From positions 39,373 to 103,372 of the forward strand of contig JALZUO010000066.1 in the NCBI GenBank assembly GCA_023301565.1: a DNA stretch of 64,000 nt, read 5' to 3'. Under the pieces are notes generated by a model. That model ran no database searches. It was not told the origin of the DNA and was given only the letters and a program-made list of their open reading frames with translations. This DNA is from Oligoflexales bacterium. GTDB taxonomy: Bacteria; Bdellovibrionota_B; Oligoflexia; Oligoflexales; JALZUQ01. The number at the start of each line of letters is the position of its first letter. The stretch's first letter is position 1. Shown here piece by piece: positions 16,384-23,868 of the stretch. Made by a program: the position numbers and the translations under genes.

Positions 16384-17469
16384 ATGTTTCGAATATTTTT
16401 GGTTTTATGTGCCTCAAGTTTATTTTTCACGTCCGCTGCGATGTCTAACTCTGTCTTTAAAGTCGACGGAAAGACATATAGCGAAAGTGATCTTTTTGAC
16501 AAGTACAACGGACAGCTTTTCGATGTCGAGCAAAAGCGTTATCAAGCTTACATCAATTTGGCTAGCCAGGTTTATTTGGATAGCCACTGGGCAAAAGAAG
16601 GCAAGAAGACAGGGGTCAAAGCCGATAAAGCCCGAGAAAGATTCTTAAACAAAAAAGCTAAGGTTTCCAAAGAGGAAATTGATAGGGCTTTAAAGCAGTT
16701 TGGTAGTAGCCCTCAACTGAAGTCAAAAACAACTGCAGAGAAAACAAAGATGATCAAAGAATTTTTGGGGCAGCAAGCAAAAGCTGCCGCAGAAGGCGGG
16801 ATTTTAATGGAGGCTAGAAAGCGCGGGAAGATCCAGCTTCTGATGAAAGAACCGGTAGAAAAGCCTATAGAGCTGAAACTCGCAAAGTTTGACCCTATCC
16901 GCTACGGGCCAGGTATGGACGATGTTACTCCGGTAAAAGGTGGGTGTAAGGGCGATGATTGCATCACAATTATAGAGTATTCAGGGTATCAGTGCCCAGC
17001 TTGCCAAGCATCAGCAGAGCACGGAGCACGGGTCCTTTCGGACTACAAAGGTAAGGTGCGATGGATCATGAGAGACTTTCCACTGAGCTTTCACAAGAGA
17101 GGCCGGCCGACGGCTATTGCAGCCCATTGCGCGGCTAAGAACAGCCCAAGTAAGTACTGGCATTTTTATGACCATTTTTACACAAGTAAAAAAGGCGATA
17201 AGCTTACTGATGCCTCCATTGCAGCTCTCGGTAAAAAAGTTGGTTTAAATATGAAAACCTTCAATAAGTGCCTAAAGTCTAGTGCTGCGGCTAAGATTGT
17301 GGAAGATAATTTTCAAAGTGGTCAAGGTTACGGTATTTCTGGGACGCCGAGCTTTTTTATTGATGGCTTTAAAAAAGGTGGCGTGACTTCTTACGGAGCA
17401 TTTAAGCAAATCATTGACAAGCAACTAGCAGCTAAAGCTAAGCATGCAAAAAAGCCTGCGAAAGGGTGA
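16384..17469 (+). CDS. DsbA-like periplasmic thiol oxidoreductase with long N-terminal region
   Basis: The start is ATG 16384, preceded by AGGGAGAGAG; ATG 16363 lies before that site. A signal peptide covers about 1-20. Residues of roughly 25-160 form a charged, helical region resembling the N-terminal domain of SurA-type chaperones in composition. The C-terminal part is a DsbA/DsbG-like thioredoxin fold with CPAC (204-207), a helical insertion containing IAAHCAA, and cis-proline GISGTPSFFIDG. It probably oxidises or isomerises disulfides in exported proteins. The fused N-terminal region may hold substrates. Confidence 0.85.
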   Translation: MFRIFLVLCASSLFFTSAAMSNSVFKVDGKTYSESDLFDKYNGQLFDVEQKRYQAYINLASQVYLDSHWAKEGKKTGVKADKARERFLNKKAKVSKEEIDRALKQFGSSPQLKSKTTAEKTKMIKEFLGQQAKAAAEGGILMEARKRGKIQLLMKEPVEKPIELKLAKFDPIRYGPGMDDVTPVKGGCKGDDCITIIEYSGYQCPACQASAEHGARVLSDYKGKVRWIMRDFPLSFHKRGRPTAIAAHCAAKNSPSKYWHFYDHFYTSKKGDKLTDASIAALGKKVGLNMKTFNKCLKSSAAAKIVEDNFQSGQGYGISGTPSFFIDGFKKGGVTSYGAFKQIIDKQLAAKAKHAKKPAKG

Positions 17470-17525
17470 TAAGATACTAAAATAAAAGGGTAAATAGCAA
17501 ACCCCTTTGGTTCTTAGTTAAAATG

Positions 17526-17552
17526 ACCGATCTCTTTGGAGGTCGGTTTTTT
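17526..17552 (+). terminator. Intrinsic terminator just ahead of the PilZ gene
   Basis: A 9-bp stem with one G-U pair (ACCGATCTC with GAGGTCGGT) and a 4-nt loop is followed by six T. It ends only 14 bp before the ATG at 17567, which leaves no room for a downstream promoter. Confidence 0.85.
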
Positions 17553-17566
17553 ACGTTGAGGGATCT

Positions 17567-18004
17567 ATGGCGACGAATGCAAAACAACAACAACCTGATA
17601 TCGAAGGTAGCACTGAAGAAGAGGATGGGAAGAACCGGAGAATACACACGCGTGTTTTTCTTGAAAAGCCGCTTCAAGTGCGCCTGGCATCGATAGGCGG
17701 CTTAGTTAGCTACCAGATGGAAACAAGTGATATTTCGCATGCAGGGTTCTTTTTGGATTTTGATAGGCCTGGTAGGTTTCCTTTTACGGCAGAAAGCATT
17801 TTAGAAGTGTGGCTTCAGCTACCTAACGACAAAGCTATCTTTTTCAACGGAAAAATGGCTCGCTTGGTCCTCCCTCCGTCTGAGGGTAAGATTGCAGAAA
17901 CGGGTATTGCCATACGTATTATCCAAATTAGCAATGAAAATGAAAAATTATTAGACTGGTTCATCAAATCAGTTGCTCCTCAGGTAATTAAGAAGGCTGT
18001 ATAG
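17567..18004 (+). CDS. PilZ domain protein, probable cyclic-di-GMP receptor
   Basis: The 145-residue protein has the two PilZ ligand motifs: RxxxR (R25-R29) and DxSxxG as DISHAG (55-60), followed by the beta-barrel strands VWLQLP, FFNGKMARLV and TGIAIRI. An acidic, flexible N terminus precedes the domain. There is no output domain, so it likely acts by protein contact. GAGGGATCT precedes the ATG. An intrinsic terminator occupies the leader immediately upstream, so expression may depend on read-through or antitermination. Confidence 0.9.
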   Translation: MATNAKQQQPDIEGSTEEEDGKNRRIHTRVFLEKPLQVRLASIGGLVSYQMETSDISHAGFFLDFDRPGRFPFTAESILEVWLQLPNDKAIFFNGKMARLVLPPSEGKIAETGIAIRIIQISNENEKLLDWFIKSVAPQVIKKAV

Positions 18005-18066
18005 TCCCACTTGCATTTCACGCGAGCATTCGCGACAATTAGTATGTAATTTTCACGGAGGATGCC

Positions 18067-18306
18067 ATGGGGTGGAAAAATATAGATGTTCCGGCACAGT
18101 CAAAGATGTTCAAGATTCACACCTTTGGATACCTTGTTGGTGGTCATAACTACTCAGTCGAAGTAGATGAGTATTCGGACGGTCAGTTTGTAGGCTTTGC
18201 TGAGCAAAGTAACGATGCATCGACTTCAACACGCAGTTGTACGGCCGATAGTATGGAAAAGTGTTTAGAGAAGATACTTAGTGAAATTGCCTCTTTAGGG
18301 AAGTAA
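18067..18306 (+). CDS. Small protein of unknown function (79 aa)
   Basis: CACGGAGGATGCC gives a good ribosome-binding site before ATG 18067. The protein starts MGWKNIDVP, contains an alternating beta-type region (KIHTFGYLVGGHNYSVEVDEY) and ends in an amphipathic helix with two cysteines nearby (C58, C65). It has no signal peptide and is not a family I know. It is 6 bp upstream of the NamZ-like gene and is probably cotranscribed with it. Confidence 0.6.
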   Translation: MGWKNIDVPAQSKMFKIHTFGYLVGGHNYSVEVDEYSDGQFVGFAEQSNDASTSTRSCTADSMEKCLEKILSEIASLGK

Positions 18307-18312
18307 GTATCC

Positions 18313-19515
18313 GTGTCAGATTCTACAACTACTGCAATAGTTCAATCCGGTTTGGACCGTGTTCGCTCTTCGCTTCCGAAGAAGGCAAAGCACTGGGGGC
18401 GAGTTGGGTTGGTTTGTAACCAAGCCAGTGTTTCACTGGATGGTCGGGCTGCCTGGCAAATTTTTTCCGAGGGTTATAGCCAACTCAAATGTTTTTTTGG
18501 ACCGCAGCATGGTCTAGACAGTACCGTGCAAGACAATATGGTCGAAACAGCTCACTCTACTCATTCAGTCACAGGGCTACCGGTTTATAGTCTTTACTCA
18601 GAAACCCGTGAGCCTACAGAAGAGATGCTTTCTGGTATCGATACGATTGTGTTTGACCTACTTGTCACCGGCTGCAGGATATATACATATAAATACACAC
18701 TTTCTGCATGTATGCGCGCCGCTCTTAAATACAAAAAAAAGCTGGTTGTACTAGATAGGGTAAATCCTCTTGGCGGAGCAACTAAGGGACCTTTATTGGT
18801 AGACACTAGGCACTCATTTATTGGGGAGTTCCCTATCCCTATGCAGCATGGGATGACTATGGGTGAAATCGCAAGGTATTTTCAAAAAGAAATTCCGTGC
18901 GAGCTCGAAGTCGTAGAGCTTGCTGGTTGGGATGGCTCAAAAAACATGGAGCAAAGTGGTCTGCGTTGGCCTCTTGCCTCTCCAAACCTAAGTCAGTTTG
19001 ATTCTGTGTTGTCTTTTGTTGGGACGGTTCTGCTGGAAGGAACAAATCTTTCAGAAGGCCGAGGGACAACTTTGCCTTTTCAGATGATCGGCGCTCCTTA
19101 CATAACAATGGTGGATAAATGGATCGCTCGTATCGTAGAAGAATTACCTAAAGAGTGTAGAAAAAGCTTTTTTCTACAGCCTACTGAGTTTATGCCTAGC
19201 TTTCAAAAGTATCGCAGCCAGGTTTGCCGTGGGTTCCGCTTGCATGTTTTAGATAACACAAGGTTTCCGGGTTTTGAGTTTGGTTTAGCTCTGGTTAGGG
19301 CTACTTTTGATATGTATCCAGAGTTTTCTTGGCGCAAGCCAGGCTATGAATACAATTTCAAGCACTTACCCATTGATTTACTGCTGGGGATAGAAGACGC
19401 ACCTTCATTTTTTCAATCGAAGGATTTTTCTGTTCGTCCGGACAAGTGGTTAGCCGCCTCTCAAGGTTTTGTTTCGGACAATCAAGGTGTTTATCTATAC
19501 GAGCGCAGGTCTTAG
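18313..19515 (+). CDS. NamZ-like protein (DUF1343), possible exo-beta-N-acetylmuramidase
   Basis: DUF1343/NamZ enzymes remove terminal MurNAc from peptidoglycan fragments. The 400-residue GTG-start protein has VGLVCNQASV (31-40), FFGPQHGLDS (61-70), TGLPVYSLYSETREPTEEM, GIDTIVFDL...R.YTYKYTL, VVLDRVNPLGG and LLEGTNLSEGRGTTLPF, all family elements. The usual PEHG is PQHG here (Q65), and the aspartate normally before G-x-R-x-YTY is replaced (VTGCR). These changes may reduce or alter catalysis. No signal peptide is visible, so it may be a cytoplasmic recycling enzyme. Its stop overlaps that of the convergent TPR gene by 4 bp. Confidence 0.88.
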   Translation: MSDSTTTAIVQSGLDRVRSSLPKKAKHWGRVGLVCNQASVSLDGRAAWQIFSEGYSQLKCFFGPQHGLDSTVQDNMVETAHSTHSVTGLPVYSLYSETREPTEEMLSGIDTIVFDLLVTGCRIYTYKYTLSACMRAALKYKKKLVVLDRVNPLGGATKGPLLVDTRHSFIGEFPIPMQHGMTMGEIARYFQKEIPCELEVVELAGWDGSKNMEQSGLRWPLASPNLSQFDSVLSFVGTVLLEGTNLSEGRGTTLPFQMIGAPYITMVDKWIARIVEELPKECRKSFFLQPTEFMPSFQKYRSQVCRGFRLHVLDNTRFPGFEFGLALVRATFDMYPEFSWRKPGYEYNFKHLPIDLLLGIEDAPSFFQSKDFSVRPDKWLAASQGFVSDNQGVYLYERRS

Positions 19516-20648
19516 TGCGATACTAGATGGCTTTGCAGGTAAACTCTAAGATTTTCTAAATCTGGATCTTTTAGATACATTTCTCGTGACTTTGGCCATT
19601 TAGACCAAGCTTGACGCATAGTGTACTCGGCCTCACTGAGTTTGCCTTGTAGGGCAAGCGCACGGGCCAAGCTGTACTTGATCGATGCGTCTTCTGCCCG
19701 CAGAGAAAGCGCTTTAGCAAGGTGTTTTTGCGCTTCAGTGGGGTTGCTTTTTTCAAGGCAGGTTAAGCCCAACTTGTGTAGCACGACACCGTTCTCTGCT
19801 TCTAGTTTTAGTGATTTTCCATACAAGGCTCCAGCAGCGTCAAAGCGGTTTAGGTGAAATGAAAGATCTCCAGCAAACTCGTACAAACTAGAGTTAGATT
19901 GAAAGGAGATGAGTTCAACCAACATTTGGTAGTACTTTTGTTGGTTTTGGACAGTTTCTTGACGAAACCTTTTAGTGAATTCCATTAGGAAGGCTTTGTT
20001 TACCCGGTTTGCTAGGATCGTTCTTTGAAACTTCTCTTTGGATAAGATGTTGCGACGTTCATGGTTTTTGAACACGGCTATTACTTTTTTAATTTTTTGA
20101 GATGTTTTTTTCTTCTGTTTGTGCGCATTTAAAACAGCTAACGTATAGTCTCTGGCGTTGTCTACAGAGGATGTGTCTTTTAAAATTAAATACAAAGAAA
20201 CATAGTAAGCGAGTCCGTATTTTTTGAGAGACCCGCTACCGGTTAAGGATTGTAGCGCGTCCTGGGTTTTGCCTGTTTTATGCAAAAGAAGCGCATTGGC
20301 TAATCTGCCGAAGTAGGTGCTGCCATTTGCCTGAATTTTCTTTATGGTCGATTTTGCAGCTCTTAGGTGGTGAATTCTCACTGGCTCATTGCTTGCTCTC
20401 ACGGCTTGCTGAAGGTGGAATACAGAAGATAGGAAAAGAACTTCGTTGGTTTCAGGGTGTTCGGCCCTCCAGGAAATCACAGCAAGGCTATTAGGGTGAT
20501 ACTTGTCGCTGAAAACAGTCTCGTAGGCCGATTCAAAGCGGCCTGACTCTGTATCTAATAGGACACTCATGCTTTGCCCAGACACGGCTATGCAAAACGT
20601 GAGGGTTAATACCGGGTACCTTAGGTTAAACACTTGGCCCCCTTTCAT
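19512..20648 (-). CDS. Exported TPR-repeat protein of unknown function
   Basis: The protein begins with a basic/hydrophobic segment (about 9-28) that may be a signal peptide, then a mostly helical 350 residues. From about 255 to 345, two to three tetratricopeptide-type repeats can be seen (AGALYGKSLKLEAENG, AQKHLAKALSLRAEDAS, AEYTMRQAWSKWP). A very basic patch (HKQKKKTSQKIKK) lies mid-protein. TPRs mediate protein contacts; the partners are unknown. It is divergent from the S41 protease gene. Confidence 0.65.
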   Translation of the reverse strand: MKGGQVFNLRYPVLTLTFCIAVSGQSMSVLLDTESGRFESAYETVFSDKYHPNSLAVISWRAEHPETNEVLFLSSVFHLQQAVRASNEPVRIHHLRAAKSTIKKIQANGSTYFGRLANALLLHKTGKTQDALQSLTGSGSLKKYGLAYYVSLYLILKDTSSVDNARDYTLAVLNAHKQKKKTSQKIKKVIAVFKNHERRNILSKEKFQRTILANRVNKAFLMEFTKRFRQETVQNQQKYYQMLVELISFQSNSSLYEFAGDLSFHLNRFDAAGALYGKSLKLEAENGVVLHKLGLTCLEKSNPTEAQKHLAKALSLRAEDASIKYSLARALALQGKLSEAEYTMRQAWSKWPKSREMYLKDPDLENLRVYLQSHLVSH

Positions 20649-20808
20649 TCATTTTTGCTCTTAACCACTCTTCGGTATTTAGCTGGAAATCTTTAGGTTT
20701 TCGGTGTTTTTTGCGAAAAAGCCAAAATTATTTGAGGTTTTTTATAGAAAGGGGGTTTTACAGAAACAGACAATACCCCGAAAAGATAGAAGATATGGGG
20801 GCCATAGA

Positions 20809-23232
20809 TTGAAGGCAACACGATTAACAGCATTACTATGTATATTGCTTTGCATAAGCTCAAAGCACGTCGGGCCGAATAGTTCTGCCTCTAGTACTCG
20901 TTTGTTTGATCGGCTTGCTGTCTCTCTTACCAACGCTAAATCCCTTTTTTCTTTCACCGAAAGACGGTTTTCAAACTTTCTACTCGTAGACTCTGTGGTA
21001 TCTATCTTCTCGGCTTATTACGTTGACAAAAAACAAGGTGCTGAGAGGTTCTTGCTCGGCAAACTTGTAGAAACCCTAAATTCCTATGCAGATGTATCTG
21101 CTAGGTCTTCGGTAAAGCATGTTTGGTTAGAAGTTCGCTCTAAGAAGTATCAAATACCTCTACCTAAAAAGTTAAGTGTTACCCGTGTTAGCAACATACT
21201 AATCAAAGCGGCAACTTTTTTAGATACCAATGCTCCAGAGATTTTCACTCGGTCCAAAAAACAATATCAAAGTCACAATGGTGCCGTCATTCACATACTT
21301 AACGAAACCCTAGCGTCGATCGACGCACATTCGGTTGTGTTGAGTCCGGAACTTTATCGTGAACTGATCGAAGGTACTGAGGGTAGTTTTGGTGGTCTTG
21401 GGATCGTGGTTGGCGTTCAGGATTCCGTACTTACTGTTATTAAGGCGATTGACGGAAGCCCAGCAAGTTCAGCAGGCCTTAAACAAGGTGACCGTATAAT
21501 TTCCATCAATGGTTTTGATACATATGGGCTCAAGCTTGATGATCTTATACAAAAAATGCGTGGGCCACCTAATTCAAAAGTCGAATTGAAAGTTCTAGTT
21601 AAAAATTCCCTGAAGCCCAAAAACATATTTTTACACAGAAAGAAAATTGACGTTTCATCTACGGACATGACGTTAGAAAAAGTTAGTGACAACCGTCATA
21701 TAGCAAAGATATATCTAGAACACTTTTCTAACAGGACAAGTGAAGATGTTGAAGCTAACCTTAACCATGCCCAGCGCAAGCTTGGCGACAAACTATCTGG
21801 CATTATTCTCGATTTAAGAGGGAACCCGGGTGGGCTTCTAGATCAAGCTGTCCTGGTTGCAGACCTTTTTCTAAACAAAGGAAACATTGTCATCACCAAA
21901 GGTCGTACGGAAGAAGAGATTGAATTTGCATCTTCCTACCAAAGGTTTGCAGCCCTTCCAATCATAGTTTTATTAAATGAGGACTCGGCTTCTGCGAGTG
22001 AAATTCTTGCTGGGGCTCTGCAGGATCATGATCGGGCTGTTGTAATTGGCCAAAGAAGTTTTGGCAAAGGCAGTGTTCAAACCATCTTTGAGCTTCCTGG
22101 GAAAATGGCCATGAAGATCACTATCGCCAAGTACTTCACCCCGAGTAAGAACCAGATTCAAGGTCAAGGAATTGTTCCTGATATTTGGCTAGAGTATGCA
22201 GGAATAAAAGGTAAAAATACTCTCCTAAATGCACAGCGTCTTAAGCTGGGTCGGAACTTTACACGCTCGACTCCTTCGGTTTTTCCATCGTATTATTACA
22301 AGCAGCCCGGATCAAACAAAGACCACGAGCTGTCGCTAGCTAAGTCTTTGCTTTCTAAGTACAACACTAAAAATAAAAGCTTTAGTGCAGATTCCTTTTT
22401 AGGTGCAAAAAAGAATCAGATTGCAGACGCCGTATCTTCAAATGCCAAGAAAAGCAAAATAGCACTTCAAAAAGCTATCGGAATTCATTGGGCTGAACAA
22501 GGCTTTAGGGATCGTCAGTATAGCCCAGTCGTAAAGCTAGGGCTTCCTAAAATTTATTCTAACCCGGGTAAGTGGGTAAAGATCCCGTACTCAATCCATA
22601 ACAAGGGGACAAGCGCAGGGTCTAGGGTTTCCGTTTACTTGTATGAACGCGGCAAGATCTACTCTACACAAGAGCATTTAGTCGGCACTCATAAGCCGGG
22701 TAAAGTTGTATCGGGTTTTTTTGAAATCCGCGTCCCAGGTGATTTTTCACACAACCAAATTAACCTGAAGTTAGGCGTCGCCACGGATGTCGATCCGATG
22801 AAGTCAGCAGAAAAAAATGTCGTTGTAAAAGTTGCGCCAGTGAAAGAGCCAAACTTAGCGTATTCTTATAAGCTCGTTTCTGAAAGCAAAACCAAAGACG
22901 GAGGGTTGGAGCTTGGAGAACGTGCGTCTTTGGAGATAGAGTTTATGAATAAGAGTAAAAAGCCGGTCAACAATGTCTTTCAAAAGCTTACGAATCTTTC
23001 GGGTAAACAACTGCACTTACAGTTTCGAAAAAAATTGAGCGGTTTTAAGCTGCTCGCTGGCGAAAAGAAGAAAGTTTATTTAGATATCAAGGCTGGCAAT
23101 GTGCTACAAGCCGGTGACTTGGAAATTGGCGTTAAGATTGATGCAGGTGGTTTGCGCAAACCAATGTTCAAGGTTTTAAAAGTTGAAACCAGGCCAATAC
23201 TTTCGAACCGTCAGCTCCCTATTGCTCATTAG
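20809..23232 (+). CDS. C-terminal processing protease, peptidase family S41 with PDZ
   Basis: S41/CtpA enzymes cleave exported proteins near the C terminus with a Ser-Lys dyad. The frame opens at 20704, but a TTG at 20809 with GGGGG nine bases upstream starts a signal peptide (LTALLCILLCISS), so I choose it. Numbered from there, a PDZ domain lies at about 192-275 (GGLGIVVG, GLKQGDRIISING), the protease core follows, and the dyad is Ser395 in EDSASASE and Lys420 in SFGKGSVQ. After the core, at about 455, come roughly 350 residues with beta-rich, C2/CARDB-like character. The total of 807 residues is about twice a typical CtpA. An adhesive or substrate-presenting role for the extension is inference. 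Confidence 0.88.
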   Translation: MKATRLTALLCILLCISSKHVGPNSSASSTRLFDRLAVSLTNAKSLFSFTERRFSNFLLVDSVVSIFSAYYVDKKQGAERFLLGKLVETLNSYADVSARSSVKHVWLEVRSKKYQIPLPKKLSVTRVSNILIKAATFLDTNAPEIFTRSKKQYQSHNGAVIHILNETLASIDAHSVVLSPELYRELIEGTEGSFGGLGIVVGVQDSVLTVIKAIDGSPASSAGLKQGDRIISINGFDTYGLKLDDLIQKMRGPPNSKVELKVLVKNSLKPKNIFLHRKKIDVSSTDMTLEKVSDNRHIAKIYLEHFSNRTSEDVEANLNHAQRKLGDKLSGIILDLRGNPGGLLDQAVLVADLFLNKGNIVITKGRTEEEIEFASSYQRFAALPIIVLLNEDSASASEILAGALQDHDRAVVIGQRSFGKGSVQTIFELPGKMAMKITIAKYFTPSKNQIQGQGIVPDIWLEYAGIKGKNTLLNAQRLKLGRNFTRSTPSVFPSYYYKQPGSNKDHELSLAKSLLSKYNTKNKSFSADSFLGAKKNQIADAVSSNAKKSKIALQKAIGIHWAEQGFRDRQYSPVVKLGLPKIYSNPGKWVKIPYSIHNKGTSAGSRVSVYLYERGKIYSTQEHLVGTHKPGKVVSGFFEIRVPGDFSHNQINLKLGVATDVDPMKSAEKNVVVKVAPVKEPNLAYSYKLVSESKTKDGGLELGERASLEIEFMNKSKKPVNNVFQKLTNLSGKQLHLQFRKKLSGFKLLAGEKKKVYLDIKAGNVLQAGDLEIGVKIDAGGLRKPMFKVLKVETRPILSNRQLPIAH

Positions 23233-23371
23233 TAAGATTATTAAGCAAAGAAACCGAATACTAAAAATGCAGCATTTTTTTAGCCCGATTTGGGGTCGCT
23301 AGCTCTTTTGTGTGGGAACCTACGAAAAGCTGCGCAAAAAAATATCTCAAAAAACCCTGACCTATAACAAA

Positions 23372-23396
23372 AGACCCAGCTAAAGCAGCTGGGTCT
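23372..23396 (-). terminator. Intrinsic terminator of the rpsO-pnp-dut operon
   Basis: A perfect 10-bp stem (AGACCCAGCT/AGCTGGGTCT) with a 5-nt loop is followed on the minus strand by TTTTGTTATAG. It lies 25 bp past the dut stop. It may also weakly stop the S41 protease transcript from the other side. Confidence 0.85.
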
Positions 23397-23421
23397 CTTC
23401 GTTATCTCACTGGAAGCAGTT

Positions 23422-23868
23422 CTAGCTTTCAGCAGAAACACTTTTACCTGTAGACCCAAACCCACCGCTGCGTTTGCCGCGGATTTCAAGGCCTGGAATA
23501 CGGCTTACTTCTGCAAGCACCATCTGCCCGATACGCTCGCCGATGCCGATCTCATATGCTTCGCTGCCGGTATTAAGCAAAAGAACCTTTATCTCGTCGC
23601 GGTAGTCTGCGTCGATCGTTCCTACGCCATTTGCCAGCATGATGCCGTACTTGAACGCAAGGCCGGAACGCGCCCGGATCTGCAGCTCAAAGTACTTGCT
23701 GTCTGTAAACGCACTTGTGTCGATGCTTTTGATCCAGACGCCTGTAGGCACGGCTACAACTTTTCCAGGTTGTAGCACCGCTTTTTCTCTGGCAGTTAGG
23801 TCTGCACCAGCACTCCACTCGGTCATATAAACAGGCGCATGCCCTGATTCGTGTTTTAACTCAAACAT
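23422..23868 (-). CDS. dut: Deoxyuridine 5'-triphosphate nucleotidohydrolase
   Basis: dUTPase hydrolyses dUTP to dUMP, keeping uracil out of DNA and feeding thymidylate synthesis; the family works as a trimer. All five motifs are present in 148 residues: SAGADL (19-24), RSGLAFKYG (67-75), GTIDADYRDE (83-92) with catalytic D88, ERIGQMVL (111-118) and RSGGFGSTG (133-141). Its ATG overlaps the pnp stop by one base (TAATG), so it is translated with pnp, an arrangement seen in other bacteria. Confidence 0.97.
   Translation of the reverse strand: MFELKHESGHAPVYMTEWSAGADLTAREKAVLQPGKVVAVPTGVWIKSIDTSAFTDSKYFELQIRARSGLAFKYGIMLANGVGTIDADYRDEIKVLLLNTGSEAYEIGIGERIGQMVLAEVSRIPGLEIRGKRSGGFGSTGKSVSAES

Noticed and set aside
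17480..17512. AAAGGG...CCCCTTT imperfect repeat after the DsbA-like gene
   Set aside because: Pairing is short and no T run follows; the terminator at 17526-17552 is much better.
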